A stretch of 14,110 nt of DNA from Nevskiaceae bacterium (GCA_031277355.1 JAITMN010000052.1:1-14110), one strand, 5' to 3'; shown: positions 1 through 7,870, numbered from the stretch's first letter. The notes: generated from the sequence alone by a model not told the origin. Numbers and translations: made by a program.

Positions 1-444
1 CTGGCGCTGCGCGGCCTGCGCACCTTGCAGGCGCGGCTCGCGGTGCACGGCGCGAACGCCGGCGATCTGGCCGCGTGGCTCGCGGCGCAGCCCGGCGTGA
101 AGCAGGTGTACTACCCCGGTCTGCCCACGCATCCCGGCCACGACATCGCCAAGCGTCAGCAGACGGGCTTCGGGGCCATCGTCACGTTTGAATTGAACGG
201 CGGCGAGGGCGCGGTGCGCCGCTTCGTCGATGGACTGGAATTCTTCTCGCTGGCTGAATCCCTTGGCGGCGTCGAGAGTTTGGTCGCGCATCCGGCTTCG
301 ATGACGCATGCGGCGATGGCGCCGGAGGCGCGTGCGGCGGCGGGGCTGGTCGATGGCTTGCTGCGCCTGTCCATCGGCATCGAGAACGTGGACGACCTGC
401 GCCGGGATTTGGCCGCCGGCCTCGCCCGCGCCGCCAGGGGCTGA
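1..444 (+). CDS. metB: Cystathionine gamma-synthase-type PLP enzyme, C-terminal part (5' truncated)
   Basis: The gene enters from the left edge in frame 1 and ends at TGA 442-444, so 147 residues are visible and the start lies outside. The fragment is the C-terminal domain of the Cys/Met-metabolism PLP enzyme family. The signature SLGGVESLVAHPASMTHA lies at about residues 90-107 of the fragment, followed by a GLLRLSIGIEN-type segment and a final amphipathic helix, as in MetB. Family members join O-succinyl- or O-acetylhomoserine to cysteine in methionine synthesis (MetB), or carry out related reactions (MetC, MetZ, cystathionine gamma-lyase). The lysine that binds PLP lies upstream of the window, so the exact subfamily cannot be settled here. 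The gene is followed by a 142-bp gap with a terminator and then rnk, which is functionally unrelated. The family call is firm; the metB symbol is less certain. Confidence 0.8.
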   Translation: MALRGLRTLQARLAVHGANAGDLAAWLAAQPGVKQVYYPGLPTHPGHDIAKRQQTGFGAIVTFELNGGEGAVRRFVDGLEFFSLAESLGGVESLVAHPASMTHAAMAPEARAAAGLVDGLLRLSIGIENVDDLRRDLAAGLARAARG

Positions 445-463
445 GGGCGCACCTGATTCCGGA

Positions 464-480
464 CGGGCATTGTTTGCCCG
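464..480 (+). other. Small hairpin downstream of metB
   Basis: CGGGCA (464-469) and TGCCCG (475-480) form a perfect 6-bp stem with a 5-base loop, 20 bases after the metB-like stop codon. No T-run follows, so it is not a complete intrinsic terminator. It may stabilise the 3' end of the transcript, or be chance in GC-rich DNA. Confidence 0.3.
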
Positions 481-538
481 CCGGGGTTGAGTTTCCCGCT
501 CAGTCCGGCTACGTTTCGACTTAAGTCTGGTTTGTATA

Positions 539-569
539 GGGCGGCACCTTAGCCGGTGCCGCCCTTTTT
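539..569 (+). terminator. Intrinsic terminator between metB and rnk, inside the rnk leader
   Basis: GGGCGGCACC (539-548) pairs perfectly with GGTGCCGCCC (555-564) around a 6-base loop, and five Ts follow (565-569). This is a textbook plus-strand rho-independent terminator and would end the metB-like transcript. The T-run stops only 17 bases before the rnk ATG at 587, and those bases also hold the rnk ribosome site. No promoter fits between, so rnk transcripts must start upstream and read through it. Confidence 0.85.
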
Positions 570-586
570 GCTATTGGAGTTGTTCC

Positions 587-985
587 ATGGAATCGATTTC
601 TCAGCCCCCCATCACCGTCAGCGAGCGGGATTTGGGCCGTTTGGAGTCGCTGGTCGAGTCGCCGCGCTGGCAGCATCTGCCCGTGGTGAAGGCGCTGTCG
701 GCCGAATTGGAACGCGCCCAGGTGATCGCCGATGCGGACATCGGCCCTGACCTCGTCACGATGAATTCCACGCTGACCTGCGTGGAGGAAGTCTCCGGCC
801 GCGAGCACACGCTGACGCTGTGCTGGCCCGATGAAGCCGATGCGGCCAAGGGCAAGGTGTCGGTGCTGGCGCCGGTGGGCGCGGCGCTGCTGGGCCTGTC
901 GGTGGGCCAGCGCATCGACTGGCCGGGTCCGGACGGCCGCTCACTGCGCCTGCGCGTGGCCTCCGTGACCCATTCGGCGGCTTAG
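587..985 (+). CDS. rnk: Regulator of nucleoside diphosphate kinase, Rnk/GreA-like RNA polymerase-binding protein
   Basis: The 132-residue protein matches the length and layout of Rnk. It has a short N-terminal helical segment (about residues 9-50, including ALSAELERAQV) and a GreA/GreB-type C-terminal domain (about 52-128) with the conserved VTMNS at 57-61 and SVLAPVGAALLGLSVGQ at 92-108. Rnk proteins bind RNA polymerase near the secondary channel but lack the long acidic coiled coil of GreA. In enterobacteria and Pseudomonas rnk was found through its effect on nucleoside diphosphate kinase and alginate. The ATG at 587 is preceded by GGAG at 576-579, a good spacing. An intrinsic terminator lies directly upstream, which may limit expression. 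The stop at 983-985 faces the stop of the convergent tannase-family gene with only two bases between. Confidence 0.92.
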   Translation: MESISQPPITVSERDLGRLESLVESPRWQHLPVVKALSAELERAQVIADADIGPDLVTMNSTLTCVEEVSGREHTLTLCWPDEADAAKGKVSVLAPVGAALLGLSVGQRIDWPGPDGRSLRLRVASVTHSAA

Positions 986-987
986 GT

Positions 988-2628
988 TCAAGGGCTGACG
1001 CAGCGGAAATTCGCCGCCTCGTCGATGCTGCCGCTGCCCGAATAGCGCGCCACCTGCGGATACGGGCACAGCGGTCGCGTGCGCACCGTCTGGCCGTTCA
1101 CCACGCGCGAAGCGGCCAGTGAATCCGGCGCAACGCCTTTTTCCACCCAATCGATCAGCGCCGTCATTGGATCGAAGCGATCCGTGCCGATGCCGCCGGA
1201 GCAGTGCGCCATGCCCGGCACCATGAACAGACGGACGAACTCGCCGGTGCGCGCGCCGTAGCGGCGTTGCAGTGCTTCGTAGTAGCTCACGCCCGCCAGC
1301 GGTTGCAGGATTTGATCCGACCAGCCGTAGCTCATCAGCACCTTGCCGCCCCGGCGACGCAGCGCGTTCAGGTTCGTGCTCTTGGCGTTGGCCTTGGCGG
1401 CCCAGGCGTCGAGCTTGCGCACGTCGCGGTCGAAGTTGAAAGCAGTGACGGGGTCGTAATCCGGTTGCGGCGACGTATGCGCCAGGAAGCGTATCGTGCC
1501 TTCGGCCAGGTTGTAGTCGGCGGGCTTTGCGCCCGGCTGCGCCGGAACGATCATGTTCAGCCACGCGCTCGCCGGTGCGTTGTTGCCAGCACCGCCGCTG
1601 ACTTGCTCGCTGCCGGGCATGTATCCGGGGAATAGCGGTTTGCCCTTGCTTACCGGCCCGCCGTACACCTTCATCACCGCATCGGCCTGCGCCGGGGTGA
1701 GGCAATTGTCCGCATCGCTGCCCGCCGGGCAGGAGGGGACCATCGTGCGCGCATCGAAATTGCAGCGGCGCGGGTCGTCGATCAGGCCGTCTTTCAGGCC
1801 GTCGATGGCGTCGCACTGCGCCATCACCTGCTGCGCCAGCGTGCTGAGCTTGCCCGCCGTCAGCGGCGCGGCGCTGATGGCTTGCTGGTTCCATATCGCG
1901 CCCATCGTGAAGCCGGTTTGATCCACCCACGGCGCGTTGGCGTAGATGCCGTCGAAGTCCTCCGGATAACGCTGCGCTTCGAGCAGCCCCTGCCGCCCGC
2001 CATTGGAGCAGGAATTCCAGTAGGCGTGCGAAGCGGGGCGCTCGTAATACTCGCGCACCAGGTCCTTGCCCGTTGCCGCCGTCACATGCACGGCGCGATA
2101 GGCGTAGTCGATGGCCTTGCGCGGATCGCTCAGCACGAAACTTGCGCCCGGCTCCTTGCGCGAATCATGGCCGGTGTTGGTCTGCGCGAAGGCAAAGCCC
2201 AGCGCCAGCGCTTCATCGCGCTGCGCCACGCGGCCTGGATTGTCCAGCGCATCGCCGGCGTGCCCGCCATTGCCGATCATGTAGAAGCGACCGTTCCAGC
2301 GCTCCGGCAAGCTGACTTCAAAGGCCACCTCCGGCGCGATCACGCCTTCGACGCGGCAATAGGCTGGCGTATTGGCCGCCGATGCCACCGGCGTGGCGGC
2401 AATGCTGACCAGATCGCGGCTCTTGAACGCGGCAAGGCTGGCGCAGGCGGCGGCGGGCGAGTGCGGAGTCTGGGTGTACTGCGCACGCGAGGCGGTGGCA
2501 CCGGCGAAAGCCTGCGCATGGGCAGGCGAAGCGGCGGCGGTCAGCGCGGTGACGGTGATCGCGATGGCCATCGATCTTGCCGCATGCCGCCTCAACACGT
2601 TATGCCGCTTGTTCGTGATCGTGTTCAT
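988..2628 (-). CDS. Secreted tannase/feruloyl esterase family hydrolase
   Basis: A 546-residue alpha/beta hydrolase of the tannase/feruloyl esterase family. The N-terminus is a signal peptide: arginines around 8-18, a hydrophobic stretch about 19-33, and a likely AHA/QA cut after residue 38, so the enzyme is exported. The family's CS-D-HC arrangement is present: Cys207-Ser208 in SCSNGGRQG, Asp438 in YGWSDQ, and His475-Cys476 in GMAHCSGG. In characterised members Ser, Asp and His are the triad and the two cysteines form a disulfide. A calcium-loop-like segment, CDAIDGLKDGLIDD, lies at 272-285. The family splits aromatic esters such as gallate, ferulate or related synthetic esters; the substrate here cannot be read from sequence. 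The start at 2628 is chosen because its ATG overlaps the stop of the upstream SnoaL-like gene (ATGA) and gives the signal peptide. The frame stays open further upstream, but only as a shadow of that gene. It is the last gene of the minus-strand run. Confidence 0.9.
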   Translation of the reverse strand: MNTITNKRHNVLRRHAARSMAIAITVTALTAAASPAHAQAFAGATASRAQYTQTPHSPAAACASLAAFKSRDLVSIAATPVASAANTPAYCRVEGVIAPEVAFEVSLPERWNGRFYMIGNGGHAGDALDNPGRVAQRDEALALGFAFAQTNTGHDSRKEPGASFVLSDPRKAIDYAYRAVHVTAATGKDLVREYYERPASHAYWNSCSNGGRQGLLEAQRYPEDFDGIYANAPWVDQTGFTMGAIWNQQAISAAPLTAGKLSTLAQQVMAQCDAIDGLKDGLIDDPRRCNFDARTMVPSCPAGSDADNCLTPAQADAVMKVYGGPVSKGKPLFPGYMPGSEQVSGGAGNNAPASAWLNMIVPAQPGAKPADYNLAEGTIRFLAHTSPQPDYDPVTAFNFDRDVRKLDAWAAKANAKSTNLNALRRRGGKVLMSYGWSDQILQPLAGVSYYEALQRRYGARTGEFVRLFMVPGMAHCSGGIGTDRFDPMTALIDWVEKGVAPDSLAASRVVNGQTVRTRPLCPYPQVARYSGSGSIDEAANFRCVSP

Positions 2629-3089
2629 GACGACGCTCCCCCAAAGAACTTCATCTGAATCGAACCGCGCCGTTCGAGAAACTTCCACTGCCCGTTCTCG
2701 CGCACGAAGCGGTCCTGCATTTCGCCGAACCAGAGCGGGCCGTTCGACACATGCGGCGGCTTCGCATCCTGCCCCGGCGTGCAGGAAATCATCGTCAGAT
2801 ACGAAAAGCCACGGGCTGAATCCGCGCTTTCCACGTCGATCACCACATTCGTGGACAAGTGCTTCGTCAAAAGCCCCTTGGGGCGCGTCAGCAGCGCGGC
2901 GCGGATAGCCTCGCGGCCAGTGGTGACCTGATCCGGCGTCATCGGCCGCGCAAAGCTGCCGTTCTCGGCGAAGAAGTCCGCCGCCGCGCTCAGATCGCCC
3001 ACGTCGAGCGCGCGTGAGTAGCCGTGGATCACGCGCTCGCAGGCGCGTTCGATTTCCAGACGTTCGGCGGCGGTGAGCGATGCGGACAT
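2625..3089 (-). CDS. SnoaL-like / NTF2-fold protein
   Basis: A 154-residue protein that fits the SnoaL-like cone-fold families (SnoaL_4, scytalone dehydratase-like, small subunits of ring-hydroxylating dioxygenases). Typical features are an N-terminal helix with HGYSRALDVGD (Tyr24, Asp29), a FAENGSF strand (40-46), the segment LLTKHLSTNVVIDV (His77), and a C-terminal strand pair ENGQWKFLERR (131-141). The Tyr/Asp/His pattern resembles the polar pocket used by dehydratases and isomerases of this fold, but the reaction is unknown. The ATG at 3089 is preferred over a GTG at 3149 because AAGGAG sits 8 bases ahead of it. The stop overlaps the tannase-family ATG as ATGA, implying coupled translation. 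No signal peptide is seen, so this protein is probably cytoplasmic while its coupled partner is exported. Confidence 0.75.
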   Translation of the reverse strand: MSASLTAAERLEIERACERVIHGYSRALDVGDLSAAADFFAENGSFARPMTPDQVTTGREAIRAALLTRPKGLLTKHLSTNVVIDVESADSARGFSYLTMISCTPGQDAKPPHVSNGPLWFGEMQDRFVRENGQWKFLERRGSIQMKFFGGASS

Positions 3090-3163
3090 GAAGCGGCTCC
3101 TTGGTGTTGGCGACAAGTGTTCTGGATAGCCTACACCATGCCCACTCACTCACAGGCCAGGCT

Positions 3164-4786
3164 TCAGGCCGCCGCTCGCCCCCGCATCATATCGGCGGCT
3201 TTCTCCGCCACCATCGCCACCGCCGCATTGGTGTTGCCGCCAATGATCGACGGAAACACCGATGCGTCGGCCACGCGCAGCCCCTGAATGCCGCGCACGC
3301 GCAACTGCGCATCCACCACCGCATCGGCATCGTCATCCCGGCCCATGCGGCAACTGCTCACCGGATGATGCACCGTGTACGCCTGCGCACGCACATACTC
3401 GGCAAGCTGCGCTTCATCCTGCACGCTTGGCCCCGGCAAAGTCTCCTGCGCCCGGTACGCAGCAAACGCTGGCGAGGCAAACACCCGCCGCGCCAATTGC
3501 AGTCCGCGCAGCAGCGGCTCGATGTCCTGCGCAACCGACAGCAGATTCGGATGGATCAACGGCGCAGCCATCGGATCGGCGCTTGCCAGCCGCAGCGTGC
3601 CACGGCTGCGCGGATACAGCCCCACCGGGCTGATCGCATAGCCATGCCCCACCGGAAAGGGCAGACGTGGCGAAGGCCGCCGCGCCGACTGAAACACCAA
3701 CTGCACATCGGGCCGATCAAGGTGCGGCAGCGTGCGGACGAAGGCCGCCGACTCGAAGATATTGTTCGCCATCGGCCCGCTGCGATTCAGCGCGTACTGC
3801 GCGATGTTCAGCAGATTGCGCGGCATCGCGCGCCACGACAGACCATAGGAAGTCGCATCGCGCGTGGCCATGTGCACCGGGCTTGCCAGATGATCGTGCA
3901 GATTGCCCCCAACGCCGGGCAGATGATGCCGCACGTCAACGCCCACCGCGCGCAGGTGTTCGCCATCGCCGATCCCCGAGAGCATCAACAACTGCGGCGA
4001 ATGAATCGCGCCGGCGGCCAGCACGATCTCGCCGCGCGCTTTCACGGTAATCATTCCCTGCGCGCTGTGCGCCTCAACGCCAATGGCGCGGCGGCCATCG
4101 AGCAGCACGCGCGTGACGCGCGCATCGGTGATCACCGTCAGATTCGCCCGTTTGCGCGCCGGTTCCAGCATCGCACGCGCCGTGGTTTCGCGGATGCCAT
4201 CGCGTATCGACACCTGCCGCAGCGCCGCGCCTTCGGAATCCTCGCCGGCCAAATCCGCGCGCAGCGGATAGCCCAGCGATTGCATGGCCTCGAAGAAGGC
4301 CATGTTCAGCCGATTCGGATGCGTGATGTTGCGAACATGAATCGGCCCGCCGCGACCATGCCAGGGCGAATCGGGAAACGATCCGTTGTCTTCGCTGCGC
4401 AAAAAATACGGCAGCACTTCGCGAAAACTCCAACCGGTTGCGCCGGCGCGCGCCCAGTCGTCGTAGTCCAGCGGATGACCGCGAAACCACACCATGCCGT
4501 TGATCAGCGACGAACCGCCCAGTCCGCGTCCGCGTGGCACCGGAATGTTGCGCCCGTTCAGGTGCGGCTGCGGCACGGTCTGGAAACCCCAGTTCAGTCG
4601 CGGCGTGCGCTGCGCCATCACAATCGCGGCGGGGATGTTCACATAGGCGCTGCGGCCCGAACCGCCAGCTTCCAGCAGACATACGCGGCGATCGGCGTCC
4701 TCCGACAACCGCGCCGCCAGCACGCAGCCTGCGGTGCCACCGCCAACGACAATCGCATCAAAGCCCTGTTCCAGATCGGCAGACAT
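3164..4786 (-). CDS. GMC-family FAD-dependent alcohol oxidase/dehydrogenase
   Basis: A 540-residue glucose-methanol-choline oxidoreductase, most like choline dehydrogenase/AlkJ-type proteins. The FAD-binding motif VVGGGTAG is at 13-20. The first GMC signature region, RGRGLGGSSLINGMVWFRG, spans 85-103; GEIVLAAGAIHSPQLLMLSG (252-271) is the second. The C-terminal active site has HHPVSSCRMG (473-482) with the usual catalytic His, and FPSIIGGNTNAA (511-522) with the Asn that commonly partners it. These enzymes oxidise an alcohol to an aldehyde and pass electrons to oxygen or a quinone. The gene starts 21 bases after the leuB stop. The ATG at 4786 is chosen. An in-frame TTG at 4795 adds three residues and has AGAAG at better spacing, so the start is not certain. 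A 74-bp gap follows before the SnoaL-like gene. The substrate is unknown; the neighbouring esterase suggests an alcohol from ester breakdown, but this is inference. Confidence 0.9.
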   Translation of the reverse strand: MSADLEQGFDAIVVGGGTAGCVLAARLSEDADRRVCLLEAGGSGRSAYVNIPAAIVMAQRTPRLNWGFQTVPQPHLNGRNIPVPRGRGLGGSSLINGMVWFRGHPLDYDDWARAGATGWSFREVLPYFLRSEDNGSFPDSPWHGRGGPIHVRNITHPNRLNMAFFEAMQSLGYPLRADLAGEDSEGAALRQVSIRDGIRETTARAMLEPARKRANLTVITDARVTRVLLDGRRAIGVEAHSAQGMITVKARGEIVLAAGAIHSPQLLMLSGIGDGEHLRAVGVDVRHHLPGVGGNLHDHLASPVHMATRDATSYGLSWRAMPRNLLNIAQYALNRSGPMANNIFESAAFVRTLPHLDRPDVQLVFQSARRPSPRLPFPVGHGYAISPVGLYPRSRGTLRLASADPMAAPLIHPNLLSVAQDIEPLLRGLQLARRVFASPAFAAYRAQETLPGPSVQDEAQLAEYVRAQAYTVHHPVSSCRMGRDDDADAVVDAQLRVRGIQGLRVADASVFPSIIGGNTNAAVAMVAEKAADMMRGRAAA

Positions 4787-4807
4787 GGGCCGCAACGAGC
4801 TGCGCTT

Positions 4808-5866
4808 CTACCGCAGCAGTTCGACGATGGCCGTTCCGGCAGCGGCCGTGGAGGAGGGCGTTGACCCCCCGGCGATATCTGCCGTGCGCAGCCCCGTGTC
4901 CAACGCACGCGCCACCGCAGTTTCGATGCAGCGCGCTTCGTCTTCCAGCCCCAGCGAATGTCGCAGCAGCAGCGCCGCGCTCAATATCGTGCCAACGGGA
5001 TTGGCGATCCCACGCCCCGCGATATCCGGCGCAGAGCCGTGAATCGGCTCATACAGTCCGCGACGGCCATCGCCCAGCGAAGCCGAAGGCGACAGCCCCA
5101 GCGAACCGGCCAGCATCGAAGCCTCGTCCGTGAGAATGTCGCCAAACATGTTTTCGGTGACGATCACGTCGAAGTCCGAAGGACGGCGAATCAAGTGCAT
5201 CGCTGCGGCGTCCACGAGGATGTGCTCCACAGCCACGTCGGGAAACTCCGCCTTCATCACGCGCGTCACCACCTCGCGCCACAGCCGCGAGGTGTCGAGC
5301 ACGTTGGATTTATCTATCGACGTGAGCTTGCGACGCCGCGCCAGCGCCAAAGCCCCCGCCACGCGCGTGACGCGCTCGATTTCGGCAGCCGAATAACTGC
5401 ATAGATCACTGGCATCGGTGGCGCTGCGCGTCTTCGCGCCAAAATAAATACCACCCGTCAATTCGCGCACGAAGACCAGATCAACGCCGCGCACCACCTC
5501 CGGTTTCAACGTCGTGGCGTTTTCCAGCGCCGGATGCACCGCCACCGGCCGCAGATTCGCATACACGCCCAATTCCTTGCGCAGCCGCAGCAACCCGGCC
5601 TCGGGTCGCAGCTTCGCATCCGGCGCAGACCACTTCGGTCCGCCAATGGCTCCCAGCAGGATCGCATCGCTGCTCTTGCAACTGGCAAGCGTATCTTCCG
5701 GCAGCGGATCGCCATGCCGATCGATGGCAATGCCGCCGAAGTCACGTTCATCGAAAACAAATTGATGACCATGAATCTGCGCCACCCGTTGCAGCACGCG
5801 CACACCTTCGCGCGTCACTTCCGGGCCGATGCCATCGCCGCCCAGCACGGTGATATTCGCCTTCAT
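4808..5866 (-). CDS. leuB: 3-isopropylmalate dehydrogenase
   Basis: LeuB oxidises and decarboxylates 3-isopropylmalate to 2-ketoisocaproate with NAD+, the third step of leucine synthesis. The 352 residues match the family length. Seen in order: GGDGIGPEV (9-17); LRLRKELGVYANLRP (93-107) with substrate-binding arginines; VRELTGGIYFG (133-143) with Arg134 and Tyr141; TSIDKSNVL (182-190) with catalytic Lys186; VDAAAM (218-223) with Asp219; ENMFGDILTDEASMLAGS (238-255) with metal-binding Asp243 and Asp247; and EPIHGSAPDIAGRGIANP (273-290), which binds NAD+. The ATG at 5866 overlaps the leuD stop as ATGA, so translation is likely coupled. The TAG at 4808-4810 is followed closely by the GMC oxidoreductase gene. 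Confidence 0.97.
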   Translation of the reverse strand: MKANITVLGGDGIGPEVTREGVRVLQRVAQIHGHQFVFDERDFGGIAIDRHGDPLPEDTLASCKSSDAILLGAIGGPKWSAPDAKLRPEAGLLRLRKELGVYANLRPVAVHPALENATTLKPEVVRGVDLVFVRELTGGIYFGAKTRSATDASDLCSYSAAEIERVTRVAGALALARRRKLTSIDKSNVLDTSRLWREVVTRVMKAEFPDVAVEHILVDAAAMHLIRRPSDFDVIVTENMFGDILTDEASMLAGSLGLSPSASLGDGRRGLYEPIHGSAPDIAGRGIANPVGTILSAALLLRHSLGLEDEARCIETAVARALDTGLRTADIAGGSTPSSTAAAGTAIVELLR

Positions 5867-6450
5867 CGCGATACGGCCCCGCGCTGCTGTTCGAAAGCGC
5901 TGATCTGCGCATCCTTCGACAGCAGATATCCCAACTGATCCACGCCCTGCATCAGGCAGTAGCGCGCAAAAGGCTCGATCGGGAACGTCACCGCTTCGCC
6001 ATTGGGCAGTTGCAGTGAGCGAGTCGTGAGGTCAACCGTGACTTCAGCGCCCGGATTGGCGATCAGCCAAGCCAGCGTTTCTTTGTCCACGATCACCGGC
6101 ACCAGCCCATTCTTCAGCGAATTGGAGCGGAAGATATCGGCGAACTCGGTGCTGATCACCGCGCGGATGCCGAAATCCAGCAGCGCCCACGGCGCATGTT
6201 CGCGCGAACTGCCACAGCCGAAATTGCGCTCGGCCACCAGCACCTGGCAGCCCTGCGCCTGCGGCTGATTCAGCACGAAATCCGGATTGACGCTGCCATC
6301 GGCGCGATAACGCCAGTCGGCGAACAATTGCTTGCCCAGGCCTTCGCGCGAGGTGGTGCGCAGAAAGCGGGCAGGGATGATCTGATCGGTGTCGATGTCG
6401 CTGCGCGGCAGTACGACGGTGCGGGAGGTAATGCTGGTGAATGCGTCCAT
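5863..6450 (-). CDS. leuD: 3-isopropylmalate dehydratase small subunit
   Basis: LeuD is the swivelling small subunit of isopropylmalate isomerase. With LeuC it converts 2-isopropylmalate to 3-isopropylmalate. The 195 residues fit proteobacterial LeuD. Clear marks are SDIDTDQIIPARFL (17-30) and NFGCGSSREHAPWAL (76-90), the latter being the loop that reaches into the active site; IEPFARYCLMQGVDQLGYLL follows near the C-terminus. The ATG at 6450 lies four bases after the leuC stop, with AGGG upstream inside the end of leuC. The stop overlaps the leuB start by four bases, so leuC, leuD and leuB form one translation-coupled block. Confidence 0.97.
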   Translation of the reverse strand: MDAFTSITSRTVVLPRSDIDTDQIIPARFLRTTSREGLGKQLFADWRYRADGSVNPDFVLNQPQAQGCQVLVAERNFGCGSSREHAPWALLDFGIRAVISTEFADIFRSNSLKNGLVPVIVDKETLAWLIANPGAEVTVDLTTRSLQLPNGEAVTFPIEPFARYCLMQGVDQLGYLLSKDAQISAFEQQRGAVSR

Positions 6451-6454
6451 GCGT

Positions 6455-7864
6455 TTAACCCTGCATCAATTCGCGCGGATCACAGATTGCGCCACGCACC
6501 GCCGATGCAGCGGCCGTGAGCGGACTGGCCAGCAGCGTGCGCGCGCCCACGCCCTGACGCCCTTCGAAATTGCGGTTGCTGGTGCTCACCGAATACTGCC
6601 CCTTGTCGACCAGATCGCCATTCATCCCCAGACACATCGAGCATCCGGATTCGCGCCACTGCGCGCCGGCTTCGATGAAGATGCGATCCAGCCCTTCGTC
6701 CTCGGCCTGTTTCTTGATCTGCTGCGAGCCCGGCACCACCAACATGCGAACGCCATCGGCCACGCGACGCCCCTTCAAAATGCTCGCGGCGGCGCGCAGG
6801 TCCGACAGTCGTGAATTCGTGCAACTGCCGACGAACACGACATTGATCGGGCTGCCCGCCAGCTTCTGACCGGCGGCAAAGCCCATGTAATCCAGCGCCT
6901 TGCCAAACACCGGATCGGTGCTCGACGCGGGCACGGTGCCCGAAATCGCCGCCACCATGCCCGGATGCGTGCCCCAGGTGATCATCGGCTCCACCTGCGA
7001 GGCATCGAGCACCACTTCGCGGTCGAACACCGCGCCATCATCGGTGGCCAGCGTGCGCCAATCGGCTACGGCGGCATCCCAATCCGCGCCCTGCGGCGCA
7101 CGCGGACGCCCCTTCAAATACGCAAACGTCGTCTCATCCGGCGCGATCATGCCCGCGCGAGCGCCGGCCTCGATCGACATATTGCACACCGTCATCCGTT
7201 CATCCATCGACAGCGCGCGAATGGCCTCGCCGCGAAATTCGATCACATGCCCGGTGCCGCCGCCCACGCCAATCTTGCCGATGATGGCCAGCACCAAATC
7301 CTTCGCGGTGACGCCCGGACGCAAGCGCCCCTTCACATTGATCGCCAGCGTGCGGGGCTTGCTCTGCAACAGACATTGCGCAGCCAGCACATGCCCCACT
7401 TCGGTGGTGCCGATGCCAAAGGCCAGCGCGCCGAACGCGCCATGCGTGCTGGTGTGGCTGTCGCCGCAAACAATGGTTTTACCCGGTTGCGTTGCGCCCA
7501 GCTCCGGCCCGATCACGTGCACGATGCCGCGCAGATTGCTGCGCAGGTCGAGCAGCTCCACACCAAACTCCGCGCAGTTGGACTCCAACTGCTTCACCTG
7601 TTTGGCCGCCGATTCAATCGTGAACGGCTGCCCGCCAAACACCTGTTCGGTGCGCGTGGGCGTGGAGTGATCCATCGTGCCCAGCGTGCGATCCAGCCGC
7701 CGCACCGGGAGGCCGCGCTCGCGCAGCACGTCGAACGCCTGCGGCGTCGTCACTTCATGGATCAGATGCAGGTCGATATACAGCACGGCAGGAGTGTCGG
7801 CCGTCTGCGCGACGACCTCATGCCGCTCCCAGACCTTCTGGAAGAGCGTTTTGGGATGTGTCAT
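6455..7864 (-). CDS. leuC: 3-isopropylmalate dehydratase large subunit
   Basis: LeuC carries the catalytic [4Fe-4S] cluster of isopropylmalate isomerase and works with LeuD. The 469 residues match the usual length. The N-terminus MTHPKTLFQKVWERHEV is typical, followed by LYIDLHLIHEVTTPQAF (28-44) and VCGDSHTSTHGAFGALAFGI (132-151). Cluster ligands are Cys348 in GSCTNSR, and Cys408 and Cys411 in SGCSMCLGMN. The last part, STSNRNFEGRQGVGARTLLASP, is the aconitase-superfamily substrate-binding stretch. The ATG at 7864 is six bases after the ilvE stop, and its GAGG ribosome site overlaps that stop codon. Confidence 0.98.
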   Translation of the reverse strand: MTHPKTLFQKVWERHEVVAQTADTPAVLYIDLHLIHEVTTPQAFDVLRERGLPVRRLDRTLGTMDHSTPTRTEQVFGGQPFTIESAAKQVKQLESNCAEFGVELLDLRSNLRGIVHVIGPELGATQPGKTIVCGDSHTSTHGAFGALAFGIGTTEVGHVLAAQCLLQSKPRTLAINVKGRLRPGVTAKDLVLAIIGKIGVGGGTGHVIEFRGEAIRALSMDERMTVCNMSIEAGARAGMIAPDETTFAYLKGRPRAPQGADWDAAVADWRTLATDDGAVFDREVVLDASQVEPMITWGTHPGMVAAISGTVPASSTDPVFGKALDYMGFAAGQKLAGSPINVVFVGSCTNSRLSDLRAAASILKGRRVADGVRMLVVPGSQQIKKQAEDEGLDRIFIEAGAQWRESGCSMCLGMNGDLVDKGQYSVSTSNRNFEGRQGVGARTLLASPLTAAASAVRGAICDPRELMQG

Positions 7865-7870
7865 GAAACC

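Noticed and set aside
2629..3153. Upstream extension of the tannase-family frame to give a 721-residue protein
   Set aside because: The extra part is Arg-rich shadow translation of the SnoaL-like gene. The start at 2628 has the ATGA overlap and yields a proper signal peptide.
3101..4864. Long plus-strand open frame of 587 codons opposite the GMC gene
   Set aside because: His/Arg-rich composition with no recognisable motif. It mirrors the minus-strand GMC enzyme, which has all family motifs, and is typical of antisense frames in GC-rich DNA.
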